NCBI GenBank assembly: GCA_017577485.1
Contig: PKRI01000001.1
Location: 171,063 to 235,062, forward strand
Length of the DNA: 64,000 nt
Direction: 5' to 3'
DNA from: Bacillota bacterium
GTDB taxonomy: Bacteria > Bacillota > Sulfobacillia > Thermaerobacterales > RSA17
Shown: in pieces, positions 25,572 to 33,226 of the stretch
Layout: every line of letters starts with the position of its first letter
Position numbering within the stretch: the first letter of the stretch is position 1
Program-made: the position numbers and the translations under genes
Notes under the pieces: model-generated
The model's input: the letters and a program-made list of their open reading frames with translations, nothing else
Database searches by the model: none
What the model was told of the DNA's origin: nothing

Positions 25572-26960
25572 CTACCCCTCGGGCGGCTCGTCGCCCGCCG
25601 GGCCCAGCCGGCGGCGCACCCAGCCCTCTTTGTTCTCCTGGCGGTTCCGGGCGATGGCCAGGGCCTCGGGCGGCACGTCGCGGTGGATGGTGGACCCCGC
25701 CGCCACGTACCCGCGGCGTCCCACCGTGACGGGCGCCACCAGGTTGACGTTGCATCCGATGAAGGCGCCGTCCTCGATGCGCGTCGGGTGCTTGGCCCGC
25801 CCGTCGTAATTGACGGTCACGGCCCCGGCGCCGATGTTGACGCCCCGGCCGATCTCCGCGTCGCCCAGGTAGCTGTGATGGGGCACCTTGCTGCCGGGCC
25901 CCACCCGGGTATTCTTCAATTCCGCAAAGTTGCCCACCCGCGCGCCGTCTTCCAGCACGGTGCCCGGCCTCAGGTGGTTGAAGGGGCCCACGGTGACGCC
26001 GTCACCCAGGCGGCTTTCCTCGATCACCGAAGGGCCGACGGTGCAGCCGTCGCCGATGCGGCTGTGGTAGATCTGGGCGCCCGGGCCGATGCGGCAGCTG
26101 CGGCCCACCACGGTGCGGCCGGCCAGCACCGTCAGAGGTTCGATGACGGTATCGGGGCCGATCTCCACGTCGGCGCCGATGTAGGTGGTAGCCGGGTCCA
26201 CCAGCGTCACCCCCTGGCGCATCCAGTGCCGGGCGATGCGCCGCCGCACCACGGCCTCGGCCTCGGCCAGGGCCACCCGGTCGTTGACGCCCATGATCTC
26301 GTCGGGATCGGCGGCCGCCACCGCCTCCACGGCGCCTCCCGCGGCCATGAGCAGCGGCAGCACGTCCCACAGGTAATATTCGTTCTGGCGGTTGGCGGCG
26401 GTGATGCCCCGCAGCGCCGCAAACAGCGCCGGGCCGTCGAAGACCGCCACCCCCGCGTTGATCTCGCGGACGGCCCGCTCCTCAGGGCCGGCGTCGGCCT
26501 CTTCCACGATGCGCTGGACCATCCCGGCGGCGTCGCGGATCACCCGCCCGTAGCCGGTGGGGTCGTCCACCACCGCGGTCAGCAGGACGGCGGCGGCGCC
26601 GCTCCGGGCGTGGCGCTCCAGCAGGGAAGCCAGGGTGCCCGCCGTCAGCAGGGGCGTATCCCCGGGGACCACCAGCACCCGGTCGAAGCCCGCAGCCTCG
26701 GCCTCGGCGCACTGCACGGCGTGGCCGGTGCCCAGCTGCGGCTCCTGCACGACGCAGCGCGCGTCGTCGCCCAGGGCCTGAGCCACCCGGTCCGCCTGGT
26801 GCCCCACCACGGCCACCACCCGGTCGACCCCGGCCCCGCGCACGGCCTCCAGCACGTACCGGACCATGGGCCGGCCCGCCAGCGGGTGCAGCACCTTGGG
26901 CAGGTCGGAACGCATCCGGGTGCCCTGCCCCGCGGCCAGGATCACCGCCACGGTTCTCAT
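25572..26960 (-). CDS. glmU: Bifunctional UDP-N-acetylglucosamine pyrophosphorylase / glucosamine-1-phosphate N-acetyltransferase
   Basis: 462 residues, full bifunctional length. The N-terminal uridylyltransferase domain (1 to about 230) has LAAGQGTRMRSDLPKVLHP and the UDP-GlcNAc-binding region. The C-terminal left-handed beta-helix acetyltransferase (about 255-455) has NIGAGAVTVNYDG and FIGCNVNLVAPVTVG. Both steps supply UDP-GlcNAc for peptidoglycan. ATG 26960 opens the pyrophosphorylase motif directly. A minus-strand -10-like TATACT (27063-27058) about 100 bases upstream may mark its promoter; no good -35 is seen. Confidence 0.95.
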   Translation of the reverse strand: MRTVAVILAAGQGTRMRSDLPKVLHPLAGRPMVRYVLEAVRGAGVDRVVAVVGHQADRVAQALGDDARCVVQEPQLGTGHAVQCAEAEAAGFDRVLVVPGDTPLLTAGTLASLLERHARSGAAAVLLTAVVDDPTGYGRVIRDAAGMVQRIVEEADAGPEERAVREINAGVAVFDGPALFAALRGITAANRQNEYYLWDVLPLLMAAGGAVEAVAAADPDEIMGVNDRVALAEAEAVVRRRIARHWMRQGVTLVDPATTYIGADVEIGPDTVIEPLTVLAGRTVVGRSCRIGPGAQIYHSRIGDGCTVGPSVIEESRLGDGVTVGPFNHLRPGTVLEDGARVGNFAELKNTRVGPGSKVPHHSYLGDAEIGRGVNIGAGAVTVNYDGRAKHPTRIEDGAFIGCNVNLVAPVTVGRRGYVAAGSTIHRDVPPEALAIARNRQENKEGWVRRRLGPAGDEPPEG

Positions 26961-27197
26961 GGTGTGAAACCCTCCCCACCGGCATGGCCGGTTCAGGTTC
27001 GTGGCCGCTATTCCACACCGGCGCGGAGGGCCCCTCCGGCTGCCGGCCCACCCCGGCAGTATAGCGCGACCGGCACCGGTCCCGCACCCCGGCGGCCGGG
27101 CCGCCCGAAGGCGGCGGCGGCAGGCCGTGACCGCCTGCCGCCGCGCGGTGCGCGTACCCGATCCCGGTTTTGATGAATTGCCGCTGGTCAACCCGTC
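26961..27197. other. Intergenic region between spoVG and glmU
   Basis: No gene seen. It holds a perfect 12-bp inverted repeat, GCGGCGGCAGGC (27114-27125) with GCCTGCCGCCGC (27133-27144), that may end spoVG transcription although no T-tract follows. It also holds the possible glmU -10 (27058-27063) and a GC-rich leader. Confidence 0.4.
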
Positions 27198-27476
27198 TCA
27201 GCCGCTGCTCACGGCCACCTCCCGGGCCTCCCGGGTGTATGCCGCCAGCACCGCCTGCTGGATCAACTGGCGGGCCTCGGCCGTCACCGGGTGGGCCACG
27301 TCGTAATACTCGCCCGACGCCCGCCGCCGGCTCGGCATTGCCACGAACAGGCCCTTGTCGCCCTGCACCACCCGCAGGTCGTGGACGGCAAAGGCGTCGT
27401 CGATGGTGATGGAGGCCACGGCCCGGACCCGCTCGTCGCCGGTGATGCGTCGCAGGCGCACGTCGGTGATCTGCAA
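27198..27476 (-). CDS. spoVG: Septation / sporulation regulator SpoVG
   Basis: 92 residues, matching SpoVG length: MQITDVRLRRI, VRAVASITIDDAFAVHDLRVV, GLFVAMPSRR, and DVAHPVTAEARQLI. SpoVG is a small nucleic-acid-binding protein affecting asymmetric septation and many regulons. TTG at 27476 is the start: SD GGGGAGGTGA ends five bases before it, and the family begins at this residue. It is preceded by a sigma-H-like promoter and a hairpin that pairs with the SD. It lies between ilvA and glmU. Confidence 0.92.
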   Translation of the reverse strand: MQITDVRLRRITGDERVRAVASITIDDAFAVHDLRVVQGDKGLFVAMPSRRRASGEYYDVAHPVTAEARQLIQQAVLAAYTREAREVAVSSG

Positions 27477-27483
27477 GCGCGTC

Positions 27484-27506
27484 ACCTCCCCCCACACCGG
27501 GGAGGT
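27484..27506 (-). promoter_or_regulatory. Hairpin masking the spoVG Shine-Dalgarno site
   Basis: On the minus strand ACCTCCCC (27506-27499) pairs perfectly with GGGGAGGT (27491-27484), which is the spoVG SD. An mRNA entering from upstream would fold it; one starting near 27498 from the sigma-H-like promoter would lack most of the 5' arm. Confidence 0.5.
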
Positions 27507-27531
27507 TCGCCGCCGGGATGCCAAGTCCTTC
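27505..27531 (-). promoter_or_regulatory. Sigma-H-like promoter of spoVG
   Basis: -35 GAAGGACTT (27531-27523) and -10 GGCGAAC (27511-27505) with an 11-base spacer. These match the Bacillus sigma-H consensus RNAGGAWWW and RNNGAAT at 8 of 9 and 6 of 7 positions. spoVG is a classic sigma-H gene in Bacillus. Confidence 0.55.
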
Positions 27532-27560
27532 CAGTCCAGCGGAAATTTGTGGGAGGCTCG

Positions 27561-28793
27561 TCAGGGGCGCTCGCGGCAGGCGATGCCCTCGGCGCGGATG
27601 GCGGCGATCAACTGCTCGGCGTGGGCGCGGTTGCGGGTTTCGACGACCAGGCCGACCTCGGTGTCGCCCAGGGGCACCGCCGGGTCCAGGCGCTCGTGGC
27701 TGACGGTGACCACGTTGGCCCCCTCCCGGGCCACCACCCCCAGCAGCCGGTGAAGCGAACCGGGGCGGTCGGCCACCTGGGCCGCCAGCCGCACGTAACG
27801 GCCGTCGGCCACCAGGCCGCGTTCGATGATGCGGGCGATGAGGTTGATGTCGATGTTGCCGCCGCTTACCACAGCCACGGTGCGGCCGGACCCGGGACGA
27901 ACGCGGCCGCTCTCAAGGGCCGCCACCGCCGCGGCGCCGGCACCCTCCACCACCAGCCGGGAACGTTCCAGCAGCATGAAGATGGCGGCCGCGATCTCGT
28001 CTTCCTCCACCAGGACCATGTCGTCCACGTACCGGCGGATCAACTGGAACGTGCGCTCCCGGGGTTCCTTGACCGCCAGCCCGTCGGCGATGGTGCGGGC
28101 GCTCTCGCCGGGCACCAGACGGCCCGCCTGGATGGATCGGTAGAGCGCCGGCGCCGCCCGGGGCTGGACGCCCACCACCCGCACCCCGGGCCGCCGCTGC
28201 TTCACGTAGGCGGCGATGCCGCTGATCAGGCCACCGCCGCCCACCGGCACCACGATCTGGTCCACGTCGTCCATGTCCGCCAGGATCTCCAGGCCCACGG
28301 TGCCCTGCCCGGCGATGACGTGGGGATCGTCGAAGGGGTGGACGAAGAAGGCGCCCCGCTCCCGCTGGAGCCGGGAAGCCTCGGCGTAAGCCTGGTCGAA
28401 GGTGTCGCCGGCCAGCACCACCTCGGCGCCGTAGGACCGGGTGGACTCCACCTTGACCATGGGGGCCGACGCAGGCATGACGATCAGCGCCGGCACGCCG
28501 GCCTGGGCGGCGGCCAGCGCCACCCCCTGGGCGTGGTTGCCCGCCGAGGCAGCCACCACGCCGCGGCGGCGCTGCTGCGGCTCCAGGCGCGCCAGGCAGT
28601 TGAGAGCGCCGCGGATCTTGAAGGAGCCGGTGCGCTGCAGGTTCTCAGCCTTGAGCCACACCCTGGCCTCGCCGCCGGCGCCCGGCGCCAGCAGCGGCAG
28701 CAGGGGCGTGCGCACCACCCGCCCCTCCAGCAGCCGGGCCGCCTCCTCCACGGCCGCGGCGGGGAGATCGAGGCCGGTACCGCCGCCGCTCAC
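27561..28793 (-). CDS. ilvA: Threonine dehydratase (threonine ammonia-lyase) with ACT domain
   Basis: 410 residues. A PLP fold-type II catalytic domain has Lys59 in GSFKIRGA, SAGNHAQGVA and the Gly-rich phosphate loop VPVGGGGLISG. A C-terminal ACT domain of about 80 residues (YVRLAAQVADRPGSLHRLL onward) follows. It deaminates threonine to 2-oxobutyrate. A single ACT domain is typical of the shorter, catabolic or Gram-positive type. GTG 28793 is chosen: SD GGGAGG is nine bases before it, and it overlaps the purR stop as GTGA; ATG at 28802 is too close to the SD. Its position between purR and spoVG is unlike Bacillus. Confidence 0.88.
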   Translation of the reverse strand: MSGGGTGLDLPAAAVEEAARLLEGRVVRTPLLPLLAPGAGGEARVWLKAENLQRTGSFKIRGALNCLARLEPQQRRRGVVAASAGNHAQGVALAAAQAGVPALIVMPASAPMVKVESTRSYGAEVVLAGDTFDQAYAEASRLQRERGAFFVHPFDDPHVIAGQGTVGLEILADMDDVDQIVVPVGGGGLISGIAAYVKQRRPGVRVVGVQPRAAPALYRSIQAGRLVPGESARTIADGLAVKEPRERTFQLIRRYVDDMVLVEEDEIAAAIFMLLERSRLVVEGAGAAAVAALESGRVRPGSGRTVAVVSGGNIDINLIARIIERGLVADGRYVRLAAQVADRPGSLHRLLGVVAREGANVVTVSHERLDPAVPLGDTEVGLVVETRNRAHAEQLIAAIRAEGIACRERP

Positions 28794-29650
28794 GGGCGCC
28801 ATCCTCCCTCGGGACGGTGGCCGTCCGGGTCCAGCAGCGCCTCGTTGGGCACCACCCGCACCACGCGGGCGGCCTCGTCGGCGGCTTCCAGCCAGACCAG
28901 GGGCACGAACCCGCCGATCAGGCGCTGCCGCGGTTCCCGGGTGGCCACCAGCACGCCCATGCCCACGGGCTCCGCCTCAAACTCTGCCATGAGGTCCGCC
29001 ATTCCCCGGGCCGTCCCCCCGCCCTTCAGGAAGTCGTCGATCAGCAGGACCCGGCTCCCCGGCGACATGGCCCGCCGGGCCAGCGACATGGTGCTGATCT
29101 GCCGGGAGGACCCCGACACGTAGGTGATGCTGACGGCGGTACCTTCGGTGACGCGGCTGTCGCGGCGGCAGACCACCAGCGGCAGGTTCAGGGAGCGGGC
29201 CGTGGCCATGGCCAACGGGATGCCCTTGGTTTCCACGGTGACCACCGCCTGGGCCCCCGCCTCGGCGAAGACGGTGGCGAAGGCCTCGCCGATGCGTGCC
29301 GACCACCGCGGCGAGAAGACGATGTCGGTCATGTAGACGAAGCCGCCGGGCAGCAGGCGGTCGGCGGAACTCAAGGTGCGGCTCAGGCCCTCCAGCAGTT
29401 CCCTCATGCGCTCGGCGCTCAGGCGCGGGTGGTAGCGGACCCCGCCGGCCGCCCCGGCCACCGTTTCCACCACGCCCAGGCCCAGCTGCTGGAAGGTGTC
29501 CCGGACCAGTGCCAGGTCCTCGCTGATGGTGGACTTGGCCGCGCCCAGGGCGTCGGCGAAGCGCCCCAGGGGCACCAGGGCTCCTGGTTCGTCCAGCAGC
29601 ATCTTGACCATGGCGGCAATGCGCTGGCTGCGCCGCAGGCGCTGGCTCAC
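28790..29650 (-). CDS. purR: Purine operon repressor PurR
   Basis: 286 residues. An N-terminal winged-helix domain (about 1-75, RRSQRIAAMVKMLLDEPG, then AKSTISEDLALVRDTF) is fused to a phosphoribosyltransferase-like effector domain with the PRPP-binding motif VLLIDDFLKGGGT. In Bacillus PurR represses pur genes and is released by PRPP. GTG start at 29650 overlapping the upstream stop (GTGA). It lies in the conserved ispE-purR-spoVG-glmU neighbourhood but with an extra nucleotidyltransferase and ilvA inserted. Confidence 0.93.
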   Translation of the reverse strand: MSQRLRRSQRIAAMVKMLLDEPGALVPLGRFADALGAAKSTISEDLALVRDTFQQLGLGVVETVAGAAGGVRYHPRLSAERMRELLEGLSRTLSSADRLLPGGFVYMTDIVFSPRWSARIGEAFATVFAEAGAQAVVTVETKGIPLAMATARSLNLPLVVCRRDSRVTEGTAVSITYVSGSSRQISTMSLARRAMSPGSRVLLIDDFLKGGGTARGMADLMAEFEAEPVGMGVLVATREPRQRLIGGFVPLVWLEAADEAARVVRVVPNEALLDPDGHRPEGGWRP

Positions 29651-30420
29651 GCGGGACTCGCCTGCCCGCGGCGCCGGAGCCACAGCCCGGCGGCCTCCAG
29701 GTCCTCGGGACGGTCCACGTCGAAGGCGATTTCGGCGTACGGGGTGATGATCGCCCGCCCCTGGGCTCCCACCATGGCCGACACGCGGGCTTCCAGGCGC
29801 GGCACCGTCAGCCGCCCCAGGGCGAAGGCCAGGATGGTGCCCAGGCCCAGCAGCCGGGCCAGGCCCAGCGGGTTCTTGCGGTTGGCGTAGAACCGCTCCA
29901 CCAGGTCCAGGGCGCGCCGGGCCACGGACGCCTCGGCCAGGAACAGGTTGCCGCCGGTGAAGGTGCCGTCTCGCAAGCGCACCCAGGTGCGGCGCGACCC
30001 CGGGAAAGCGGCCTCGTAATTCTCGCGGGTCACCACGGCATAGTGGAAGGCGCCGCCGGCCGCCCGGGCCCGGGCGACGAAGTCGTCCACCGCGGCGGCG
30101 GTCAGCAGAGGCACGTCCGAGGTGACGGCCAGAAAGCGCTCGGCGCCGTCCAGGGCCGCGAAGCCCCGGCGCAGGTTGTCCACCAGGGTGGCTCCGGGCG
30201 CCACCAGCGTCACGCCGGCGCCCGTCACCGGCGCCAGGGGCTCCGGCTGGCCTACCACCACCACCGTATCCACGGCGCCGGCCGACCTCAGGGCATCCAG
30301 CACGTAGGCGATCATGGGCCGGCCGCCCACCGGCACCAGCGCTTCCAGCGGCGCGTCCGACACCCCCGCCAGGTCGCCCCGGTTGGCGCGGCCGGCCAGC
30401 ACCAGCGCTCCCACCCTCAC
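29647..30420 (-). CDS. Nucleotidyltransferase family protein (MobA-like NTP transferase)
   Basis: 257 residues with a GT-A-like nucleotidyltransferase fold: ALVLAGRANRGDL at the N-terminus, PLEALVPVGGRPMIAYVLDAL, then the metal-site region LAVTSDVPLLTAAAV and a C-terminal DVDRPEDLEAAG typical of MobA/IspD/GlmU relatives. The sugar- or cofactor-phosphate substrate is unknown. It overlaps ispE and purR by four bases on each side (GTGA), so it is firmly in that operon. Bacillus has no counterpart at this spot. Confidence 0.75.
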   Translation of the reverse strand: MRVGALVLAGRANRGDLAGVSDAPLEALVPVGGRPMIAYVLDALRSAGAVDTVVVVGQPEPLAPVTGAGVTLVAPGATLVDNLRRGFAALDGAERFLAVTSDVPLLTAAAVDDFVARARAAGGAFHYAVVTRENYEAAFPGSRRTWVRLRDGTFTGGNLFLAEASVARRALDLVERFYANRKNPLGLARLLGLGTILAFALGRLTVPRLEARVSAMVGAQGRAIITPYAEIAFDVDRPEDLEAAGLWLRRRGQASPA

Positions 30421-31340
30421 GGGCCATCACCCCGGGCCCAGGTATTCGTGCGCATGGAGCCCAGTCCTCTGGCGGCCAGTTCGGTGGTGATGACGATGGG
30501 CCAGCGGCCCGACAGGTCGCGGGCGGCCCGGCGGGCCCGCTCGGCGCTGGAGAAGATGCCGAATACGGTGGGCCCGCTGCCGGTGACGGCCGCACCCAGC
30601 GCCCCGCAGGTGAGCAGGTCGGCGCGGGCGGCGCGGGTTTCCGGCCGCAGCACCTCCACCACCGGCTGCAGGTCGTTGGCCAGCGCCGCGCCCAGGGCCC
30701 GCCAGTCGCCGGCAGCCAGGGCCTCCAGGGCCGGTTCCACGCGGGCCGTAGACGGCGGGTTCAATTGATCGTACACCCGGTAAACCTCGGCGGTGGACAG
30801 GCCCTCGGGCCAGGCGATGAGCACCACGGGCACCCCCGGCCTGGGTTCCAGCGGCTGCAGGCGGTCGCCGATGCCCGTGGCCCGGGCGGCGCCCCCCAGG
30901 AGGCAGAAGGGGACGTCGGCGCCGAGCCGCCGGGCCAGCAGCAGCAGTTCGTCCCAGGGCAGGCCGCAGGCCCACGCTTCGTTGAGCAGGCTGAGGACGG
31001 CGGCGGCGTCGGCGCTGCCGCCGGCCAGCCCCCCCGCCACCGGGATGCGCTTGCGGATGCGGATCAGCGCTCCCGCCGGCCGGCGGCCCCGGCAGGCTTC
31101 CGCCAGCAGGCGGGCAGCGCGGTAAGCCAGGTTGCTCTCGCCGCCGGGCAGGTCGGCGCCGGTGCACTGCACCGCCAGGCCCGGCCGCAGCACCACGCTG
31201 ACGTCGTCGGCGAGGCCGATGGTATGCATCAGGGAGTCGATCTCGTGGTAGCCGTCGCTGCGCCGCCCGCGGATGCGCAGCACCAGGTTGAGCTTGGCCA
31301 GCGCCCGCTGGGTGATGACGGTACCGCGGCGTGCCATCAT
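30417..31340 (-). CDS. ispE: 4-diphosphocytidyl-2-C-methyl-D-erythritol kinase
   Basis: 307 residues, GHMP kinase of the MEP isoprenoid pathway. ALAKLNLVLRI with the conserved Lys near the start, the ATP-binding motif PVAGGLAGGSADAAAVL, and GAAVTGSGPTVFGIF near the C-terminus. Three ATGs in a row occur at 31343-31335; the middle one fits the GGAGGGCG SD best. It follows a terminator after veg and begins an operon with the nucleotidyltransferase, purR and ilvA. Confidence 0.93.
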   Translation of the reverse strand: MMARRGTVITQRALAKLNLVLRIRGRRSDGYHEIDSLMHTIGLADDVSVVLRPGLAVQCTGADLPGGESNLAYRAARLLAEACRGRRPAGALIRIRKRIPVAGGLAGGSADAAAVLSLLNEAWACGLPWDELLLLARRLGADVPFCLLGGAARATGIGDRLQPLEPRPGVPVVLIAWPEGLSTAEVYRVYDQLNPPSTARVEPALEALAAGDWRALGAALANDLQPVVEVLRPETRAARADLLTCGALGAAVTGSGPTVFGIFSSAERARRAARDLSGRWPIVITTELAARGLGSMRTNTWARGDGP

Positions 31341-31358
31341 CATCGCCCTCCGCACACG

Positions 31359-31383
31359 AAAACGGCCCCTCGAGAGGGGCCGT
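31359..31383 (-). terminator. Rho-independent terminator of veg
   Basis: On the minus strand a 9-bp stem, ACGGCCCCT with AGGGGCCGT, has a 4-base loop and runs into TTTT (31362-31359). It separates veg from ispE. Confidence 0.85.
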
Positions 31384-31404
31384 GTGGTCGACCGGCCGCA
31401 GGAC

Positions 31405-31683
31405 TCAGCCGGCGCGAAAAGCCAACCGCTCTGCACCGCGGTCGTCGAGCACCGTCAGCTCCACCGTTTCGGTGAGGATGTCCGCGTACGTGAAGGTGAC
31501 GCGGCGGTTCTGCTGATCGGGGCCCAGTTTGACGACGAAGAGGCTGGGATAAGTCTTCTCCAGGGTCCCCTCGCGCTCCACCACGCGCCGGCGCCCCTTG
31601 TGGGCCTTGATCCTGACCGGATGGCCGACAAACCCGTCGAGATCGCTCTTGATCCGAGCCAGCACGTCGCGGTTGTCGGACAC
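31405..31683 (-). CDS. veg: Veg protein (biofilm/sporulation-associated small protein)
   Basis: 92 residues matching Veg: SDLDGFVGHPVRIKAHKGRRR in parts, EGTLEKTYPSLFVVKL, and the strongly conserved YADILTETVELTV. In Bacillus, Veg promotes biofilm formation and is made from one of the strongest vegetative promoters. GTG 31683 is chosen (GAGGTG SD eight bases upstream); a GTG at 31695 would add four residues. It is monocistronic, with two consensus promoters upstream and a terminator downstream. Confidence 0.93.
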   Translation of the reverse strand: MSDNRDVLARIKSDLDGFVGHPVRIKAHKGRRRVVEREGTLEKTYPSLFVVKLGPDQQNRRVTFTYADILTETVELTVLDDRGAERLAFRAG

Positions 31684-31715
31684 GGGGCACACCACCTCGG
31701 GCGGAATCTGGTCCC

Positions 31716-31744
31716 ATTATAACAGACCGCCCGGTCCGGGTCAA
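31716..31744 (-). promoter_or_regulatory. Strong sigma-A promoter of veg (proximal)
   Basis: -35 TTGACC (31744-31739) and -10 TATAAT (31721-31716) with a 17-base spacer, close to perfect consensus. Confidence 0.88.
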
Positions 31745-31753
31745 AAAACGATA

Positions 31754-31783
31754 AGTATATAGTCGTCGTCAAACGGGTGTCAA
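31754..31783 (-). promoter_or_regulatory. Second sigma-A promoter of veg (distal)
   Basis: -35 TTGACA (31783-31778) and -10 TATACT (31759-31754) with an 18-base spacer, about 40 bases upstream of the proximal promoter in an unusually AT-rich patch. Confidence 0.7.
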
Positions 31784-31806
31784 GGAGGTCCTGGCGGCCG
31801 GCGCCC

Positions 31807-32277
31807 CTATTTCGTGTGCTTGTCGGCCACGCTGGAGGCACCGTAGGACTCGGGTTTGATCTTGGCGTCGAAGCCGCTGCCGGCCACCATTCCCACCACT
31901 TCGCGGATCAACTCCCGGGTCTCGCCCGAACGGCCCACGTCCAGGTGGATCTCCACGTTCATGTCGGCGTGGCCGTTGCGGGACAGCCGCTCGGCCAGGC
32001 GCGCCGCCAGCTGCAGCGACAGCGAGGCCTCGTAGAGGATGCGCTGGCGCAGGCTGTCCATGCGGCGCATGCGTTCCCTGGAGAAGAAGTAGCGCGCTCC
32101 CTTGCCTTCCCGGTGGATGATGACCGCCGTGACGAAGGTGGTGTCGCTGCGCAGCTGGGAGTCGGTGCCGATGATCAGGCGGTAGCGCCCGTCGGGCGCG
32201 TGTTCCATGAAGCGGACGATCTCCTGGAACATCTGCTCGAAATCCATCTCGCCCTGGGTCGGGCTGAAGAACTTCAT
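31807..32277 (-). CDS. ykuK: Ribonuclease H-like YkuK family protein (DUF458)
   Basis: 156 residues. The RNase H-like pattern is visible: an N-terminal IIGTDSQ strand with the conserved Asp, VTAVIIHREGKGARYFFSRE, and a later NVEIHLDVGRSGETRELI with acidic metal-site residues. YkuK proteins occur widely in spore formers; biochemical activity is not established. It lies between rsmA and veg, the place where Bacillus has yabG, so the genomic slot has been replaced. Confidence 0.8.
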   Translation of the reverse strand: MKFFSPTQGEMDFEQMFQEIVRFMEHAPDGRYRLIIGTDSQLRSDTTFVTAVIIHREGKGARYFFSRERMRRMDSLRQRILYEASLSLQLAARLAERLSRNGHADMNVEIHLDVGRSGETRELIREVVGMVAGSGFDAKIKPESYGASSVADKHTK

Positions 32278-32329
32278 GCCGTCCGCCGCCTCCGCCCGCC
32301 GGACGCGCTGGTCACGGCATCTGGAGTCA

Positions 32330-33226
32330 TTATACCCCCCGCCCCGGGGCGTCAGGCGCCGCGGGGGACACCGCTGCCGCCGCGGCCCGGGCGAGGCGCA
32401 CGAACTCGTCCAGCGACAGCGTCTCCCCGCGCCGGTTTGGGTCCAGGCCCGCCGCGGCCAGCGCCGCCTCCACCTGCTCCCGGTCGAGGCCCAGATGGGG
32501 ATCCTCGACCAGGGCGTTGCGCAGGGTCTTGCGGCGGCGGCCGAACGCGGCCCGCACCACCGGGAAGAAGACCTCGGGAGGCGGCGGGGGTTCGGCGTGG
32601 TCCGCCGGCTCCATGGCCACCACCGCCGACGTGACCGCCGGCCGCGGCCAGAAGCAGGACGGCGACACGCTGAACGTCTCCCGCACCCGGGCGTAGAAGG
32701 CGGCCAGCAGCGTCAGGGCTCCGTAATCGGGGGTGCCCGGCCGGGCGCGCAGGCGGTCCGCCACTTCCTTCTGGACCATGACCACCATGCGGCGGAAGGG
32801 GGGCCGGTGGCCGAAGACCCGCACCAGCAGCGGGGCGGTGATCTGGTAGGGCACGTTGGCCACGAAGCGCCAGGGCCGCACCGGGGGGCACAGGTCCCGC
32901 CAATCCACGGCCAGGGCGTCGTCGAACACCAGCCGGACGTGGGCCTCGCCGCCCACCAGTTCCCGGAGCACCGGCTCCAGCCGCCGGTCGACCTCCACGG
33001 CGGTGACGGCGCCCGCCCCGGACCGGGCCAGCGCCGCGGTCAGCGCCCCGGCGCCGGGCCCCACCTCCAGCACCCCGTCGCCCGGCTCGATGCCGGCCAG
33101 GCGCAGGATGCGGTCGCGGGTGTTGCGGTCGATGAGGAAGTGCTGGCCCAGGCGCCGGTCCGGCCGGATCCCGTGGGCGTCCAGCACCCGCCGCAGTTCC
33201 GACGGCCGCATGGGATCAAAGGCCAT
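32330..33226 (-). CDS. rsmA: 16S rRNA (adenine1518-N6/adenine1519-N6)-dimethyltransferase
   Basis: 298 residues. KsgA family: RRLGQHFLIDRNTRDRIL, SAM motif I VLEVGPGAGALTAAL, the catalytic motif IV NVPYQITAPLL, and FWPRPAVTSAVV. It dimethylates two adenines in helix 45 of 16S rRNA. It overlaps the tatD stop by 11 bases. The rnmV gene that sits between tatD and rsmA in Bacillus is missing here. Confidence 0.94.
   Translation of the reverse strand: MAFDPMRPSELRRVLDAHGIRPDRRLGQHFLIDRNTRDRILRLAGIEPGDGVLEVGPGAGALTAALARSGAGAVTAVEVDRRLEPVLRELVGGEAHVRLVFDDALAVDWRDLCPPVRPWRFVANVPYQITAPLLVRVFGHRPPFRRMVVMVQKEVADRLRARPGTPDYGALTLLAAFYARVRETFSVSPSCFWPRPAVTSAVVAMEPADHAEPPPPPEVFFPVVRAAFGRRRKTLRNALVEDPHLGLDREQVEAALAAAGLDPNRRGETLSLDEFVRLARAAAAAVSPAAPDAPGRGV

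Noticed and set aside
27114..27144. Intrinsic terminator after spoVG
   Set aside because: The 12-bp stem is perfect but has no T-tract on either strand, so it is listed only as an inverted repeat.
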